Of a DNA stretch of 64,000 bases, positions 50,905 through 59,658 are shown in pieces (position 1 is the first letter of the stretch; each line of letters opens with the position of its first letter). The notes under the pieces were generated by a model that was not told the origin of the DNA, did not search any database, and saw nothing but the letters and a program-made list of their open reading frames with translations. The stretch is taken from assembly GCA_964404165.1 (NCBI GenBank), contig CAYOIZ010000011.1, positions 1-64,000 on the forward strand, given 5' to 3'. Both the position numbers and the translations under genes were made by a program. This stretch comes from DASYLJ01 sp964404165 (GTDB lineage: Bacteria; Desulfobacterota; Binatia; DP-6).

Positions 50905-52238
50905 TTGCCCCACTCCTCCGGCGGTGGTTCGCCGATGAGCGGCGCGATCTCCGCCCGCGCACGCTGAACGTTCCCGATCTCCTCCACGTGGCGAATCCGG
51001 TAGTCGAGGAGGGTGGTGAACGCCGTGATGACCGTGAGGAAGTCCACCTTGCCGACGGTGTAGGAGGCGCGTGCGGAGTCGAGCGTGAGCGACGCCTGGG
51101 GAACGAGTCTGTCGTTGTACAGCCGTGCCAGCCTCGCCGCCGCATTACCCATGCTCGCTACTTCTCCGAGTCGACCCTCGAGCGTGCTGCGCACGTTCCG
51201 CTGACTCTGCTCGGCCGCGATCCGGGCATAAGTGGCCTCGGCAACGCCGGCCTGCTGCCGGCGCCAGAAGTACAGCGGAACACGAATGCGCATGCCGACC
51301 TCCCACTCGGGGAAGAGCCCGCTCTTGTTCGAGTAGGCCGCCATGAACGCGAGATCGGGCAGATACTCACGCCGTGCAAGGTCGAGCGCGGCCGTGCTTC
51401 GCAGCACGTTCTCGCGGGCGGCGCGGAGCTCCGGCGCCGAATCCACCAGCCGGTTCCGCAACGCTTCAGCGGGAGGCAGCGTGGCAAACGTATCCGTCCA
51501 GGTCGTGGGTGGGACCTCCGCCTCGGGAGGACGAGCGAGGAGCGCATTGATCGTCGCCTCGGCGGCTGCGCGCTTCTGCGCCAGTATCGTGAGCCGCTCG
51601 AGAAGGATGTCGCGCTCTAGCATGCCGCGGAGCACGTCTTGCTGAGCTGCTTGTCCCACGCCGAAGGCGGCGTTCGCCTGCTCGACCATCATGTCGAGCG
51701 CGCCTTGGCTCTCGGCCAGCAGGTCGCGCGATCGGTCGACGACGGCGATATCGGCGTAGCTGGATGCGACGCGTGCGAGCACCATGAGAATGGTCGCGTC
51801 GCGCATCGCGCCCTCGCGCTCGGCATCTCGGTCGGCCATGCGAGCTCGGAGGCCGAGCTTTCCGGGGAAGGGCACCTCCTGCTCGGCGGAGAACTCGACG
51901 AAGGAGAAGTCGGACTCGCCGAGGGTGATCTGATCGAACCGCTCGTTGTGGTAGCGGACGCCGACGGTTGGGTCGGGAAGGGTCCCTTCCTGCACGGGCC
52001 GCTGTCGCATGGCCTGGTATTGCGCCTCGGCGGCCCGGATCTCCGGGTTCTCGGCTCGGGCGGCGCTGAGGAGCTCGGCGAGCGTCAACTGATCTGCCGC
52101 GCAGGCTTCGGTCGCGATCAACATCGTCAAGGCGGCGAGCAACGTCGCGCGCCCCCATTGCACCGTGGTAGTCGGTGCGCCCCTCCAGTCGTGTTCGCGT
52201 GATCGCCGTCGAGCTTTGACGTCGTTCCACTCAGCCAT
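50901..52238 (-). CDS. cusC: TolC-family outer-membrane factor CusC
   Basis: A 445-aa protein. AAGGAG eight bases before ATG 52238 selects it over ATG 52244, whose spacing is only two. The signal sequence (TLLAALTMLIATEACA) is followed by OEP repeats: LTLAELLSAARAENPEIRAA, PDPTVGVRYHNERFDQITLG, EFSAEQEVPFPGKLGLRARM, then the duplicated second half (FPEWEVGMRIRVPLYFWRRQ). Long helices with QANAAFGVGQAAQQDVLRGM mark the periplasmic tunnel. It is not a lipoprotein, unlike E. coli CusC. First gene of the cusCBA-ATPase operon. Confidence 0.92.
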   Translation of the reverse strand: MAEWNDVKARRRSREHDWRGAPTTTVQWGRATLLAALTMLIATEACAADQLTLAELLSAARAENPEIRAAEAQYQAMRQRPVQEGTLPDPTVGVRYHNERFDQITLGESDFSFVEFSAEQEVPFPGKLGLRARMADRDAEREGAMRDATILMVLARVASSYADIAVVDRSRDLLAESQGALDMMVEQANAAFGVGQAAQQDVLRGMLERDILLERLTILAQKRAAAEATINALLARPPEAEVPPTTWTDTFATLPPAEALRNRLVDSAPELRAARENVLRSTAALDLARREYLPDLAFMAAYSNKSGLFPEWEVGMRIRVPLYFWRRQQAGVAEATYARIAAEQSQRNVRSTLEGRLGEVASMGNAAARLARLYNDRLVPQASLTLDSARASYTVGKVDFLTVITAFTTLLDYRIRHVEEIGNVQRARAEIAPLIGEPPPEEWGK

Positions 52239-52591
52239 CGTCATTGCTCCTTGGACCAGCTGCCCGAGTGTCGGCCCTCGTCGTTCCGCGCGGGCCGGCC
52301 GCGGGAAAGCGGAGCGGATCGCGGCCGACCATCGTCGAGTTGCCAGGTGAGCTCCCCGGGGCAATTCGTGCGGCTGGTGGTGAGGCGATCAGCCGATTGC
52401 ACTGCTTCCGCCTGTCGGGCGAAGGCTCCACACCAGCGCGCGGGGAACAATGTCAGGCCCCCCGAGCCGATGAGCGCGAGCGAGGACATCCTTCGACATC
52501 ACGCCCGTTGCACCGCCCATGATCCCCACCTTGAGACGCATCTGAAGTGCGGTGGGTTCCGCCTCGGGATCGCCGACGCCACGCGCCGGTT
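52239..52591. other. Intergenic region upstream of the cus operon
   Basis: About 350 bp between the cus operon start and the end of the eight-gene oxidase operon. The AAGGAG for cusC is at its edge. No clear operator palindrome like that of copA, and no ORF with a good start. It should contain the cus promoter and the terminator of the upstream operon. Confidence 0.4.
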
Positions 52592-52966
52592 TCATTTCGT
52601 GTTCCGTCCCGCGGTCTCCGCTAGCTGCCGATGGGCCTCGGCCATCGCCTTGAAGTCCGTCGCTTGTGCCTCGAATGTCTTAGCGAGGTTGTTGCAGTGC
52701 TGGACGAACGAAGTTGTGTTGCCGCCCTTGGGCAGGGACGACGCTTTGTAGAGACCTCCCATCGATCGATGCGACGCCGCCTCCTTTTGCGCAGTCGCTG
52801 CGAGCTCATCGTAGTGAGCGGCCAACGCGAGATTGTCCGCAGGCGTCTTCGCGTTCTTCACCATCGCTTCCATGCTGGTGGACGCCTGTGCCGTGGTGTG
52901 CGGAACCCCGAGCGCTGCTGCGAGAACGATTCCGCCAACGACCGTCGCGACATGTTTCCAGCGCAT
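52592..52966 (-). CDS. Small exported helical protein (KTPAD/QHC family), copy 2
   Basis: A 124-aa twin of the 41.4-kb gene; AGGAGG before ATG 52966. The signal MRWKHVATVVGGIVLAAALG is identical. Substitutions relative to copy 1 are few (HRSMGG for HRSLGG, TTSFVQHC for TTSLVQHC). The C-terminus extends to RQLAETAGRNTK, so this is probably the intact parent and the other copy is truncated by the block junction. Last gene of the oxidase operon, 64 bp after the multicopper oxidase. Function unknown. Confidence 0.82.
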   Translation of the reverse strand: MRWKHVATVVGGIVLAAALGVPHTTAQASTSMEAMVKNAKTPADNLALAAHYDELAATAQKEAASHRSMGGLYKASSLPKGGNTTSFVQHCNNLAKTFEAQATDFKAMAEAHRQLAETAGRNTK

Positions 52967-53030
52967 GGTGTTCCCTCCTGTGCCACGGGTGCATCCCGTG
53001 GGCATCGAGCGTCTCGTGAGGACGCATGTG

Positions 53031-54527
53031 TCAGCGTTGAGTACCGACCGCCTCGACCCGAACGGTCGTCATCATTCCCGACTCCGCATGCTCGAGAATG
53101 TGGCAGTGAAGCATCCAGTCCCCCGGATCGAGCGGCACGAGCCCGACGTCTAGCGTCTCCTTCGAGTGGACCAGGGCGGTGTCACGCCAAAAGGGCTCGT
53201 CCACGGTCGTCCCGTTACGGGCGAGGACTTTGAAGAACATCCCGTGGATGTGCATGGGATGGAGGCGGAAAGACGCATTCGCAAATCGGAGCCGGGCGAA
53301 CTGTCCCAAGGGGAGAACGGCGCCTTTGTGCTCGGCGTGGGCTGTGTATGCCTCTCCGTTCAATGTCCACGCGATTCCGAGGGTGCCACGGCGTTCGGCG
53401 TTGAGCTCGTAGGAGTGCGCTGGCTCCACAGTCTGCGCCGCCTCGCGCCACGCCGGCACGCGAGCCTGCGCGGGTGACGGGAAGGTGGGCGTCGCAACGG
53501 CGCTCCCGGAGACGCGGATAGACGCCAGCACGAACGGGCGGCGAGTGAAGCGATCGACGATCTGGATCGTGCGAAGCGCTCCCTCGGGCGGAATGGTCAC
53601 ATCGAGGTCGAGGCGGTTCCCAGGTGCGAGCTCGAACCCATCCGGGGAGAGCGGGTGGGGCGTGTACATGCCGTCCACGGCGATGACCTTGGCGTCGAGT
53701 CCTGAAAAGTCAGGCGCGAACACGCGACCGTTCGCAGTGTTCACGAGTCGCAGACGGAAGCGCGCGCCGGGTGGCACTTCCAAGACCTCATTCACGTGAC
53801 CGTTGACGGTGATCACGTCTCCCCAGCGGCCATCGTGGATCAGATCGCCGGGCGTGTTGAAGCGCGGATCGACCTCGCCGTCCCGACCCAAGCGCCAGTC
53901 GTCGACGACCCATACGACGTCGCGCGTGAACCGCAGCGGCGTTGGGTCTTCGACCAACAGGACACCGAAGAGACCCCGCTCGACCTGCTCGCTCGAGCGC
54001 AGATGTGGGTGGAACCAGAACGTCCCGGCATCCTTCGGGACGAACTCGTAGACAAAGGACTCGCCCGGACGGACGGGCGCCTGTGACAGCCCCGGCGCAC
54101 CATCCATGGCGTTGGGGAGGCGTACGCCGTGCCAGTGGATCGTGGTGTCTTGCGGAAGGTGATTGGTGAACCGCACCCGGATTCGCTCGCCTACCGTAAC
54201 GCGCAAGACCGGTCCCGGGACCTGGCCGTTGTAGGCCCAGACATGAAGTGGGCGACCGTCGAACATCGGCACCACCGCGGGCGCGGCAACCACCTCGTAC
54301 TCCCGGGTGCCAGGCCCCGCTTGAACATCGGCGGGATAAGAGCCCTCGAATTCCTTCGTGAGCGCCAAGGTGGCTTTCGCTACCAGGTCCGCTGGTTCCT
54401 CGGCGTGGCACCCGATGAGCAGGAGGGCCACTAGAGACGCAACGATAGCGGGCTGTCGAATCACCGGACCGCGCCCGCGTTGGGAGCCGGAAGCCATCGG
54501 CGATGCGGCCCGCTCTTCCGGTTTCAT
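53031..54527 (-). CDS. Multicopper oxidase, lipoprotein type
   Basis: A 498-aa copper oxidase. After a charged N-region, VIRQPAIVASLVALLLIGC forms a lipoprotein signal with Cys40, so the enzyme is membrane-tethered in the periplasm. Copper ligands: HWHG in TTIHWHGVRLPNAMDG, WFHPHL, HPMHIHGMFFKV and MLHCHILEHAESGM. It lacks the Met-rich insert of CopA/CueO, so it may oxidise Cu(I) directly or serve as a ferroxidase/laccase. The start overlaps the stop of the preceding cyclase-YHS gene by 4 bp (ATGA). Its 3' end is the part duplicated at 41.86 kb. Confidence 0.9.
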   Translation of the reverse strand: MKPEERAASPMASGSQRGRGPVIRQPAIVASLVALLLIGCHAEEPADLVAKATLALTKEFEGSYPADVQAGPGTREYEVVAAPAVVPMFDGRPLHVWAYNGQVPGPVLRVTVGERIRVRFTNHLPQDTTIHWHGVRLPNAMDGAPGLSQAPVRPGESFVYEFVPKDAGTFWFHPHLRSSEQVERGLFGVLLVEDPTPLRFTRDVVWVVDDWRLGRDGEVDPRFNTPGDLIHDGRWGDVITVNGHVNEVLEVPPGARFRLRLVNTANGRVFAPDFSGLDAKVIAVDGMYTPHPLSPDGFELAPGNRLDLDVTIPPEGALRTIQIVDRFTRRPFVLASIRVSGSAVATPTFPSPAQARVPAWREAAQTVEPAHSYELNAERRGTLGIAWTLNGEAYTAHAEHKGAVLPLGQFARLRFANASFRLHPMHIHGMFFKVLARNGTTVDEPFWRDTALVHSKETLDVGLVPLDPGDWMLHCHILEHAESGMMTTVRVEAVGTQR

Positions 54528-55153
54528 GCGCGTCCCTCACTCACAAACAGTCGGAGGCAGTCCCGGGAGCAGAACCAGTGCTGGACACCGCCGACTTCCA
54601 AATGTGCTCCGGCCGTCTCCGGCGTAACTCGCATCCGGCACACAGGATCGAGAACGTCAGCGTCCCGCGAAACCCCGATCTTCACCTCGAAGACCTCAAC
54701 GGTGACCCTGAGGTTTCTCAGCGACATTGGGCCGAGTGCCCGAGTGACCATGCCTGCTCGTAGGGCCGCCGGCGCGACGGCGCCTGTAACCAGCACCTCT
54801 CCGGCCCCTGCCTGCGCTGTCACGCGGGCCGCGATGTTCACCGCTGTTCCGTAGAACTGTCCTTCCCGCCTCGCGGCCTCTCCATGATGGACGCCAGCGC
54901 GCAACGCCGGGAAGTCACGCTCATTCTCGAGCCGTCTCCACAGGCGACCTAGCAGATCGAGGGCGCTCTTCGGCTCCGGCGAGACCAGGAACACCGCGTC
55001 TCCGATGGTTGAGACCAAATGTCCATCGCCTTCGAGGACGCTCGATACGAGGTCAGTGAAGCGCTCCACGAGATCAGCGCCGGTCTCGTCGCCGTGCGCT
55101 TCTGTGAGCGCAGAGAAACCGGCCAAATCCACGAACGAAAAAGTGTGCTCCAT
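54524..55153 (-). CDS. Class III nucleotidyl cyclase fused to a YHS metal-binding domain
   Basis: A 209-aa protein. Residues 1-155 are an adenylate/guanylate cyclase catalytic domain: SFVDLAGFSALTEAHGDETG with metal Asp9, STIGDAVFLVS with metal Asp52, FYGTAVNIAARV with transition-state Asn106/Arg110. The residues that normally select adenine (Lys before TIGD, Asp in GDTVN) are Ser48 and Thr103, so the nucleotide used, or activity itself, is uncertain. Residues 167-205 are a YHS domain (DPVCRMRV ... HWFCSRDC; Cys172, 195, 199) like those on copper ATPases. It sits in a copper operon, 2 bp from a cytochrome c gene. Confidence 0.85.
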   Translation of the reverse strand: MEHTFSFVDLAGFSALTEAHGDETGADLVERFTDLVSSVLEGDGHLVSTIGDAVFLVSPEPKSALDLLGRLWRRLENERDFPALRAGVHHGEAARREGQFYGTAVNIAARVTAQAGAGEVLVTGAVAPAALRAGMVTRALGPMSLRNLRVTVEVFEVKIGVSRDADVLDPVCRMRVTPETAGAHLEVGGVQHWFCSRDCLRLFVSEGRA

Positions 55154-55155
55154 TG

Positions 55156-55689
55156 TCAGTGGCCGCCGCCGTTGACCTCGCGCATGAGCTCCAGCTCGTC
55201 GGCGGAAAGCTTCGGCAGATGACGAATGAACAGAACGAGCTGCCAGTTCTCCTCGTCCGCTCCACCCCAGCCCGGCATGCCGGTGAAGCGAATGCCGTTG
55301 CGAACGATGTAGAAGAGCTCCCCATCGGTGAGCCGTTGCGTGCTCTCCTCGCGAAGGTCGGGGGCCGGCGGGTAGAGCCCGTCGTTGATCGGTGTCTTTC
55401 CGGAGCCGTCGTTCGCATGACAGACGGCGCAGTGGTCAGCGAAGTGATCCCGCGCCTCCGCGACGACGAGCGGACTAGGGGAGAGCGGGTTCGGCTGGTG
55501 TGTTGCGGCCGCGGGCGTCGCCAATCCTCGCACCCGGCGAGCGATGAACGTCTCGAGGGCGCTGGGTCGGGCGCGAGCGCTGAAGCCGTGCGCGCTGATG
55601 AACCAGTAACCTCCACCGGCCACGAGGACGCCGATGCCGAGAAGGACGAGGACTGCTGCGCGCGCACCGCCACGCTCTCCGCCACGCAT
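55156..55689 (-). CDS. Membrane-anchored mono-heme cytochrome c
   Basis: A 177-aa class I cytochrome c. N-terminal anchor RAAVLVLLGIGVLVAGGGYW, then heme site HCAVCHAND with Met ligand likely in RFTGMPGWGG. GGGAG seven bases upstream favours ATG 55689; ATG 55719, one base after the preceding stop, is the alternative. It probably accepts electrons from, or delivers them to, the periplasmic oxidases of the operon. Confidence 0.85.
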   Translation of the reverse strand: MRGGERGGARAAVLVLLGIGVLVAGGGYWFISAHGFSARARPSALETFIARRVRGLATPAAATHQPNPLSPSPLVVAEARDHFADHCAVCHANDGSGKTPINDGLYPPAPDLREESTQRLTDGELFYIVRNGIRFTGMPGWGGADEENWQLVLFIRHLPKLSADELELMREVNGGGH

Positions 55690-55720
55690 GTGAACGCTCC
55701 CGCAACGCACCGTCGCCATG

Positions 55721-56071
55721 TCAGTGGTCCGGGTGGCCGGATCCGCCGGGACCGGGTCGGGTGCCGACCATGATCTCTTTCGCGGCAACGCCGCCACCCG
55801 GAAGCTTCGGTCCGTGCACGGTGACGTGTTCCCCCGTGCGAAGCGCCGCCAGGGTTGCAGGCCCGGCTTCGGTTGCGATGGCAGTTTCCTCGGAGACGGT
55901 GACACTCACTGACGCGCCGGTAGGGGTCTTGATCGTGACGGTTGTGCTCGTCACGATCTCGATGGTTCCCTCAAGTGGCGTCCCCTTGTGTTGGGACGCG
56001 TCGTGGGCGAGCCCGATCCCCGGCCAGCACAAGAGCAGGGTCGCGATTGTGGTCGTCGATAGCCAAGTCAC
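55721..56071 (-). CDS. DUF5666-like small exported protein
   Basis: A 116-aa protein with a GTG start at 56071, set by AAGGAGGG seven bases upstream. The signal sequence (WLSTTTIATLLLCWPGIGLA) is followed by a small beta-barrel: HDASQHKGTPLEGTIEIVTS, TVTIKTPTGASVSVTVSEET, LRTGEHVTVHGPKLPGG. The pattern matches DUF5666-type domains. A His at each end of the mature chain (AHDASQHK, SGHPDH) could bind metal. Between the Tat-type oxidase and cytochrome c genes; likely an accessory of the operon. Confidence 0.72.
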   Translation of the reverse strand: MTWLSTTTIATLLLCWPGIGLAHDASQHKGTPLEGTIEIVTSTTVTIKTPTGASVSVTVSEETAIATEAGPATLAALRTGEHVTVHGPKLPGGGVAAKEIMVGTRPGPGGSGHPDH

Positions 56072-56093
56072 GGATGCCCTCCTTTGCGCTGCG

Positions 56094-57431
56094 TCACGTG
56101 CGGCCGGCGATGCCATCGGCGCGTAGCTCGTCGCGTGTTGCCTTGCGGGCAACGGTTCCCGGGGGGTGGTCGTACCAACCGGGGTCGTCGTAGCTGGCCA
56201 GTTCCTCGCGGACCTTCACGATGGTGAACATCCCGCCCATGTCGATGTAGCTGAAGGGGCCCGCGGCGCCGACCATGGGAATGCTGTTCCGGGGCACGCC
56301 CATCCCCCGCATGTGTTCCATGTCGCCCATGCCGCTCTGTCCCATGGTCATGTACCCGGGGAGGAGTTGCTGGATGCCGGAGTCGAGCCGGCCCGGGCGG
56401 ACGCCGATCATGTTCGGGATGTCGTGGCCCATCTGGTTCATCACATGGTGGGTCATGTGACAGTGGAACGCCCAGTCTCCCGGCGCATCGGCGACGAACT
56501 CGATCGCTCGCGTGCTCCCGACCGACACGAGCACCGTCGTTTCCGGCCACTGCCCTGCCTCTGGGATCTGGCCACCGTCCGTCTCGACGACGCGGAACGA
56601 ATAGCCATGGAGGTGCACGGGGTGGTGATCAGTGGCGCCCAGATTGCCAAATCGCACTCGCACGCGATCCCCGAGCTTTGCGACCAGGGGCTCCGTGCCG
56701 GGAAAGGCCTTCGAATTCATGGTGAGGATGTTGAAGTCGGTCATGACCGTCGTGTCCGGACGCGATGCACCGGGCTTGATGGCCCACTCCGAGAGCATGA
56801 TTGCGAAATCGCGGTCAGGACGAACCGTCGGGTTCCTGGGATGCACGACGATCATTCCCATGAGGCCCATGCCCATCTGAACCATCTCGTCGAAATGCGA
56901 GTGGTACATGAAGGTGCCGTGGTGCTTGAGCGTGAACTCGTAGCGGAATGTCTCGCCGACTGGGATCGGCTTCTGGTTCAGCCCGGCCACGCCGTCCATC
57001 CCGCTTGGGAGTAGAATGCCATGCCAATGGACCGTCGTTGGCTCTGGTAGGCGGTTGGTTACATAGATTCGGACCTGATCGCCTTCGACCGCCTCGATCA
57101 CCGGTCCTGGAGTGCGCCCGTTGTAGCCCCAGCAATGGGCCTTCAGACCCGGTGCGAACTCATGGAGGAGTGGCTCGGCGACGAGGTGGTACACCTTCAC
57201 ACCGTCGACGAGTCTCCAGGGAAGGGTCACACCATTGGGGACGACCACCGGATTGTAGTCTCGGCCGGCTTCGCCAGGAGACATGTATGGCGCTGGTTCG
57301 GCGGGTACAGGTCCATTGGACGGCTGCCCGATGGTCTCGTTGGGGACGACTGTCGTGGACGTCGCCGCAGCGGCAATCGAGGTTGCCAGCACGGCGCCGC
57401 CGGTTGAAAGGACTTCGCGACGCGACAACAT
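56094..57431 (-). CDS. Multicopper oxidase, Tat-exported (CotA/CumA-like)
   Basis: A 445-aa copper oxidase. GGAGG five bases before ATG 57431 and Tat motif LSRREVLSTGGAVL set the start. Ligands: VHWHGILLPSGMDG, YHSHFDEMVQMGMG, HHPVHLHGYSF, FHCHMTHHVMNQMG. A Met/Gly-rich tail (MTMGQSGMGDMEHMRGMG) is the likely copper-binding extension, followed by a short C-terminal segment after the last ligand. One base separates the stop of the TolC-like lipoprotein gene from this ATG. It is the third multicopper oxidase in the window and differs from the other two in export route and length. Confidence 0.9.
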   Translation of the reverse strand: MLSRREVLSTGGAVLATSIAAAATSTTVVPNETIGQPSNGPVPAEPAPYMSPGEAGRDYNPVVVPNGVTLPWRLVDGVKVYHLVAEPLLHEFAPGLKAHCWGYNGRTPGPVIEAVEGDQVRIYVTNRLPEPTTVHWHGILLPSGMDGVAGLNQKPIPVGETFRYEFTLKHHGTFMYHSHFDEMVQMGMGLMGMIVVHPRNPTVRPDRDFAIMLSEWAIKPGASRPDTTVMTDFNILTMNSKAFPGTEPLVAKLGDRVRVRFGNLGATDHHPVHLHGYSFRVVETDGGQIPEAGQWPETTVLVSVGSTRAIEFVADAPGDWAFHCHMTHHVMNQMGHDIPNMIGVRPGRLDSGIQQLLPGYMTMGQSGMGDMEHMRGMGVPRNSIPMVGAAGPFSYIDMGGMFTIVKVREELASYDDPGWYDHPPGTVARKATRDELRADGIAGRT

Positions 57432-57432
57432 C

Positions 57433-58872
57433 TCAGCCTCCATGGTGATGCATTGGACCCGACTCTCCACCGGATGGAGGCACGGGTTCGGGTAGGATGC
57501 GGGGCACAGGATCGGAGGCTGCGAGCGGTAGCTCGCCGCCAACGGCTCGCTCGAGTTCGGCGCGGGTGATCCAGTAGTCCGCCAAGGTCTCGACGTAGGC
57601 GCGCCCGGCATCGACCTCCTCGCGCTTCGCGAGGAGCAGCTGGAACACCCCGATCAGCATCCCATTGTATTCTAGCTGTGACTGCCGAACGATCTCGTGT
57701 CGCAGCGGCAGCAACACGTCGCGGTAGTATGCGGCACGGCGACGCGCGGCGTGTAGTCGATCGCGGCGGCGCCGGACATCGGCACGGATATCGACGGCCA
57801 GCCCGTCGTAGCGGAAGCGGCGCTCGCGTAGCTCTTCCCGCCCGCGCGCGACCGGCCCTTGTTGCTGGTCGAAGATGGGAAGGGGAAGGGCCACGAACGG
57901 GCCCCCGTGCCAAATGCCGCTTTCCGGTTCGCGCTCGCTGCCGAAGCCAAGCTCGAGGAACGGGAGGAACCGGAATATCTCCGCGATTCGCAACTCCCTG
58001 TTGGCCACCTCGATTTGCTGGCGCGCCGCCGCAAGGTCGAGACGTTGTGAGACGGCGAGTGACTCGAGGTCACCGAGCGCCTCGTCGCTCGCCGGTGGCT
58101 CGGGAAGGCGCGTACCGACCGTCCACATCGTCTCTCTCCCCCACAGCCCCATGAGCGCGTTGAGATCCTCGCGGCGCTCGAGCTCCTCGATCTCGGCCTG
58201 TGCGAGGTCGATGCGGGCTTGTTGGTAGAGGGCTTGCTCGTTGGCCAGCTCCAGGTCGGTGATGTTGCCGGCCTCATGTTGGCGCTCGGACGTCTCCGCC
58301 CCTAAGGCGAATGCCGTCATGACGACACGGTGCATCTCGAGCGTCTGCTCGCTGCCCTGAAGGTGGTAGAATGCTGCCTTCACTCGGCCTGCAAGATCTA
58401 CCGCCGCCGCTACCACCTGGAGTTTGGCTGCCTCGAAGGCGGCCTCGGCCACTCGCTTTCGCAGCGGAATCTGCACGATCGTCAGGAATTCCTGGACGAT
58501 CGCACCCTCGAAGCCAGTCCCAGCGCCGTTGAAGCCGAAGCGGAGCACTCCGTCGACGATCGGGTTGGGGAGAAGGCCGGCTTGGACCAGATCGGCCTGG
58601 GCCAACCCCATCATGCTGTAAAAGGCTTGGAGATCGCGGTTGTTGAGGAGAGCGATGCGCACCGCTCCCTCGGCGGTCAGGGGCTCCGCGAGTACTTGCC
58701 CGATTCGTTCTCTGACGGCCCGTTCGTCATCGGAGGAGTCGATGCGCTCGACGGTGCCCGCCGTTCGCTGCGCCACCATCGATGCGACCTCTGGGAATCC
58801 GGCGCGTCGATTGACCGAACACGCGCTGAGCGAGATGAGCGCGAGAGCCGTGGTCCACGTCCTAGTGCGCAT
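57433..58872 (-). CDS. TolC-like outer-membrane lipoprotein
   Basis: A 479-aa outer-membrane factor with lipoprotein signal MRTRTWTTALALISLSAC (Cys18). Two OEP halves are visible: EGAVRIALLNNRDLQAFYSM...LLPNPIVDGVLRFGF and LAVSQRLDLAAARQQIEVAN...FFRF-like FRFLPFLELGFGSEREPESG. The tail is PMHHHGG. Unlike typical outer-membrane factors it is not next to an adaptor or pump, only oxidases and a metal-binding lipoprotein. It may serve CusAB nearby or a different exporter. The start overlaps the preceding gene's end by 11 bp. Confidence 0.88.
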   Translation of the reverse strand: MRTRTWTTALALISLSACSVNRRAGFPEVASMVAQRTAGTVERIDSSDDERAVRERIGQVLAEPLTAEGAVRIALLNNRDLQAFYSMMGLAQADLVQAGLLPNPIVDGVLRFGFNGAGTGFEGAIVQEFLTIVQIPLRKRVAEAAFEAAKLQVVAAAVDLAGRVKAAFYHLQGSEQTLEMHRVVMTAFALGAETSERQHEAGNITDLELANEQALYQQARIDLAQAEIEELERREDLNALMGLWGRETMWTVGTRLPEPPASDEALGDLESLAVSQRLDLAAARQQIEVANRELRIAEIFRFLPFLELGFGSEREPESGIWHGGPFVALPLPIFDQQQGPVARGREELRERRFRYDGLAVDIRADVRRRRDRLHAARRRAAYYRDVLLPLRHEIVRQSQLEYNGMLIGVFQLLLAKREEVDAGRAYVETLADYWITRAELERAVGGELPLAASDPVPRILPEPVPPSGGESGPMHHHGG

Positions 58873-59206
58873 GGCTCTTTTCGGGGCCAGATGCTGCGCT
58901 GTCGAGCGGGACGAGATCCATGCCGCACTTAGGGCACCGTCCGGGCTTCGCAGCGCGAATCTCGGGATGCATCGGGCAGGTGTACGTGTCGGGCGTCCCT
59001 CGCATGCCGCGAGCGCCCTCGGCGGCGGCGCTGTCTCCGCTCAAGCCGGGACGCGCCGACGGAACTAGCGTGTCTGTGGGCGCCGGTTCGGGAGCCGATG
59101 TGGCGTGGGGACTCGCGGGGTGTTCTGCGGTGAGAGGGGGGGCGGCGTCCTGCACGGCGCAGGCCGCGACGAACAACGCGATACAGAATACGACGGGCGT
59201 CTTCAC
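58862..59206 (-). CDS. HMBD metal-binding lipoprotein
   Basis: A 114-aa protein. The signal MKTPVVFCIALFVAAC gives lipobox Cys16. A Pro/Ala/Ser-rich linker then leads to one heavy-metal-binding module (YTCPMHPEIRAAKPGRCPKC) identical in kind to those on the ATPase and CusB, then a His-containing tail (EKSHAH). It probably traps copper in the periplasm. First gene of the eight-gene oxidase operon. Confidence 0.85.
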   Translation of the reverse strand: MKTPVVFCIALFVAACAVQDAAPPLTAEHPASPHATSAPEPAPTDTLVPSARPGLSGDSAAAEGARGMRGTPDTYTCPMHPEIRAAKPGRCPKCGMDLVPLDSAASGPEKSHAH

Positions 59207-59286
59207 GGGCGTTCTCCTGAGGCAAGAGAAACCAAGGCACCATGGGATTGCTCCGAGGTGCCGAGCGGCTAGAAGCCGACCTCAGC

Positions 59287-59658
59287 TCAGACGATGAGAA
59301 CGCACTTGATACGGAGGGGCGCTGTCGGGAGCGGCGGAGGATGCCAAAACCTCGCCGTCCAGCTCGCGGTGGGCGGACTCGCTACCAGGCTTGAGAGCAG
59401 CGGCAGAAGCGCGCACTTCGCACGCCCCGGGTCTGTCAGGCCGGCTGGCGACGCTTCAGCTGAAGGCTGAGGCGCGCACGAGATGCAGGAATGCCCCGAC
59501 GAGTCATGGTGCTGGCCGTCGGAGTCGTGGCGCTCGGAGCGGTGTTGGCCTCCCGTGCCTTCATGACATCCTTCGTGCGACCGTGCTGAGACCGGTGGCG
59601 ACGAGTGGGCGCAGGCACAGTTAGCGGGCAGCGATGCCAGGACCGTCATCGTTGCCAT
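59287..59658 (-). CDS. Small exported His/Cys-containing protein (DUF2946-like)
   Basis: About 123 aa from ATG 59658; a GTG at 59781 gives 164 aa, and an intermediate start is possible, because the hydrophobic signal (RFSAFAAAMATMTVLASLPA) begins before the ATG. Near the middle, HHDSSGHSCISCAPQPS resembles the Cys-x2-Cys/His cluster of DUF2946 proteins, which occur with copper genes. The start is uncertain, so coordinates are minimal. It lies 80 bp before the HMBD lipoprotein on the same strand. Confidence 0.5.
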   Translation of the reverse strand: MATMTVLASLPANCACAHSSPPVSARSHEGCHEGTGGQHRSERHDSDGQHHDSSGHSCISCAPQPSAEASPAGLTDPGRAKCALLPLLSSLVASPPTASWTARFWHPPPLPTAPLRIKCVLIV

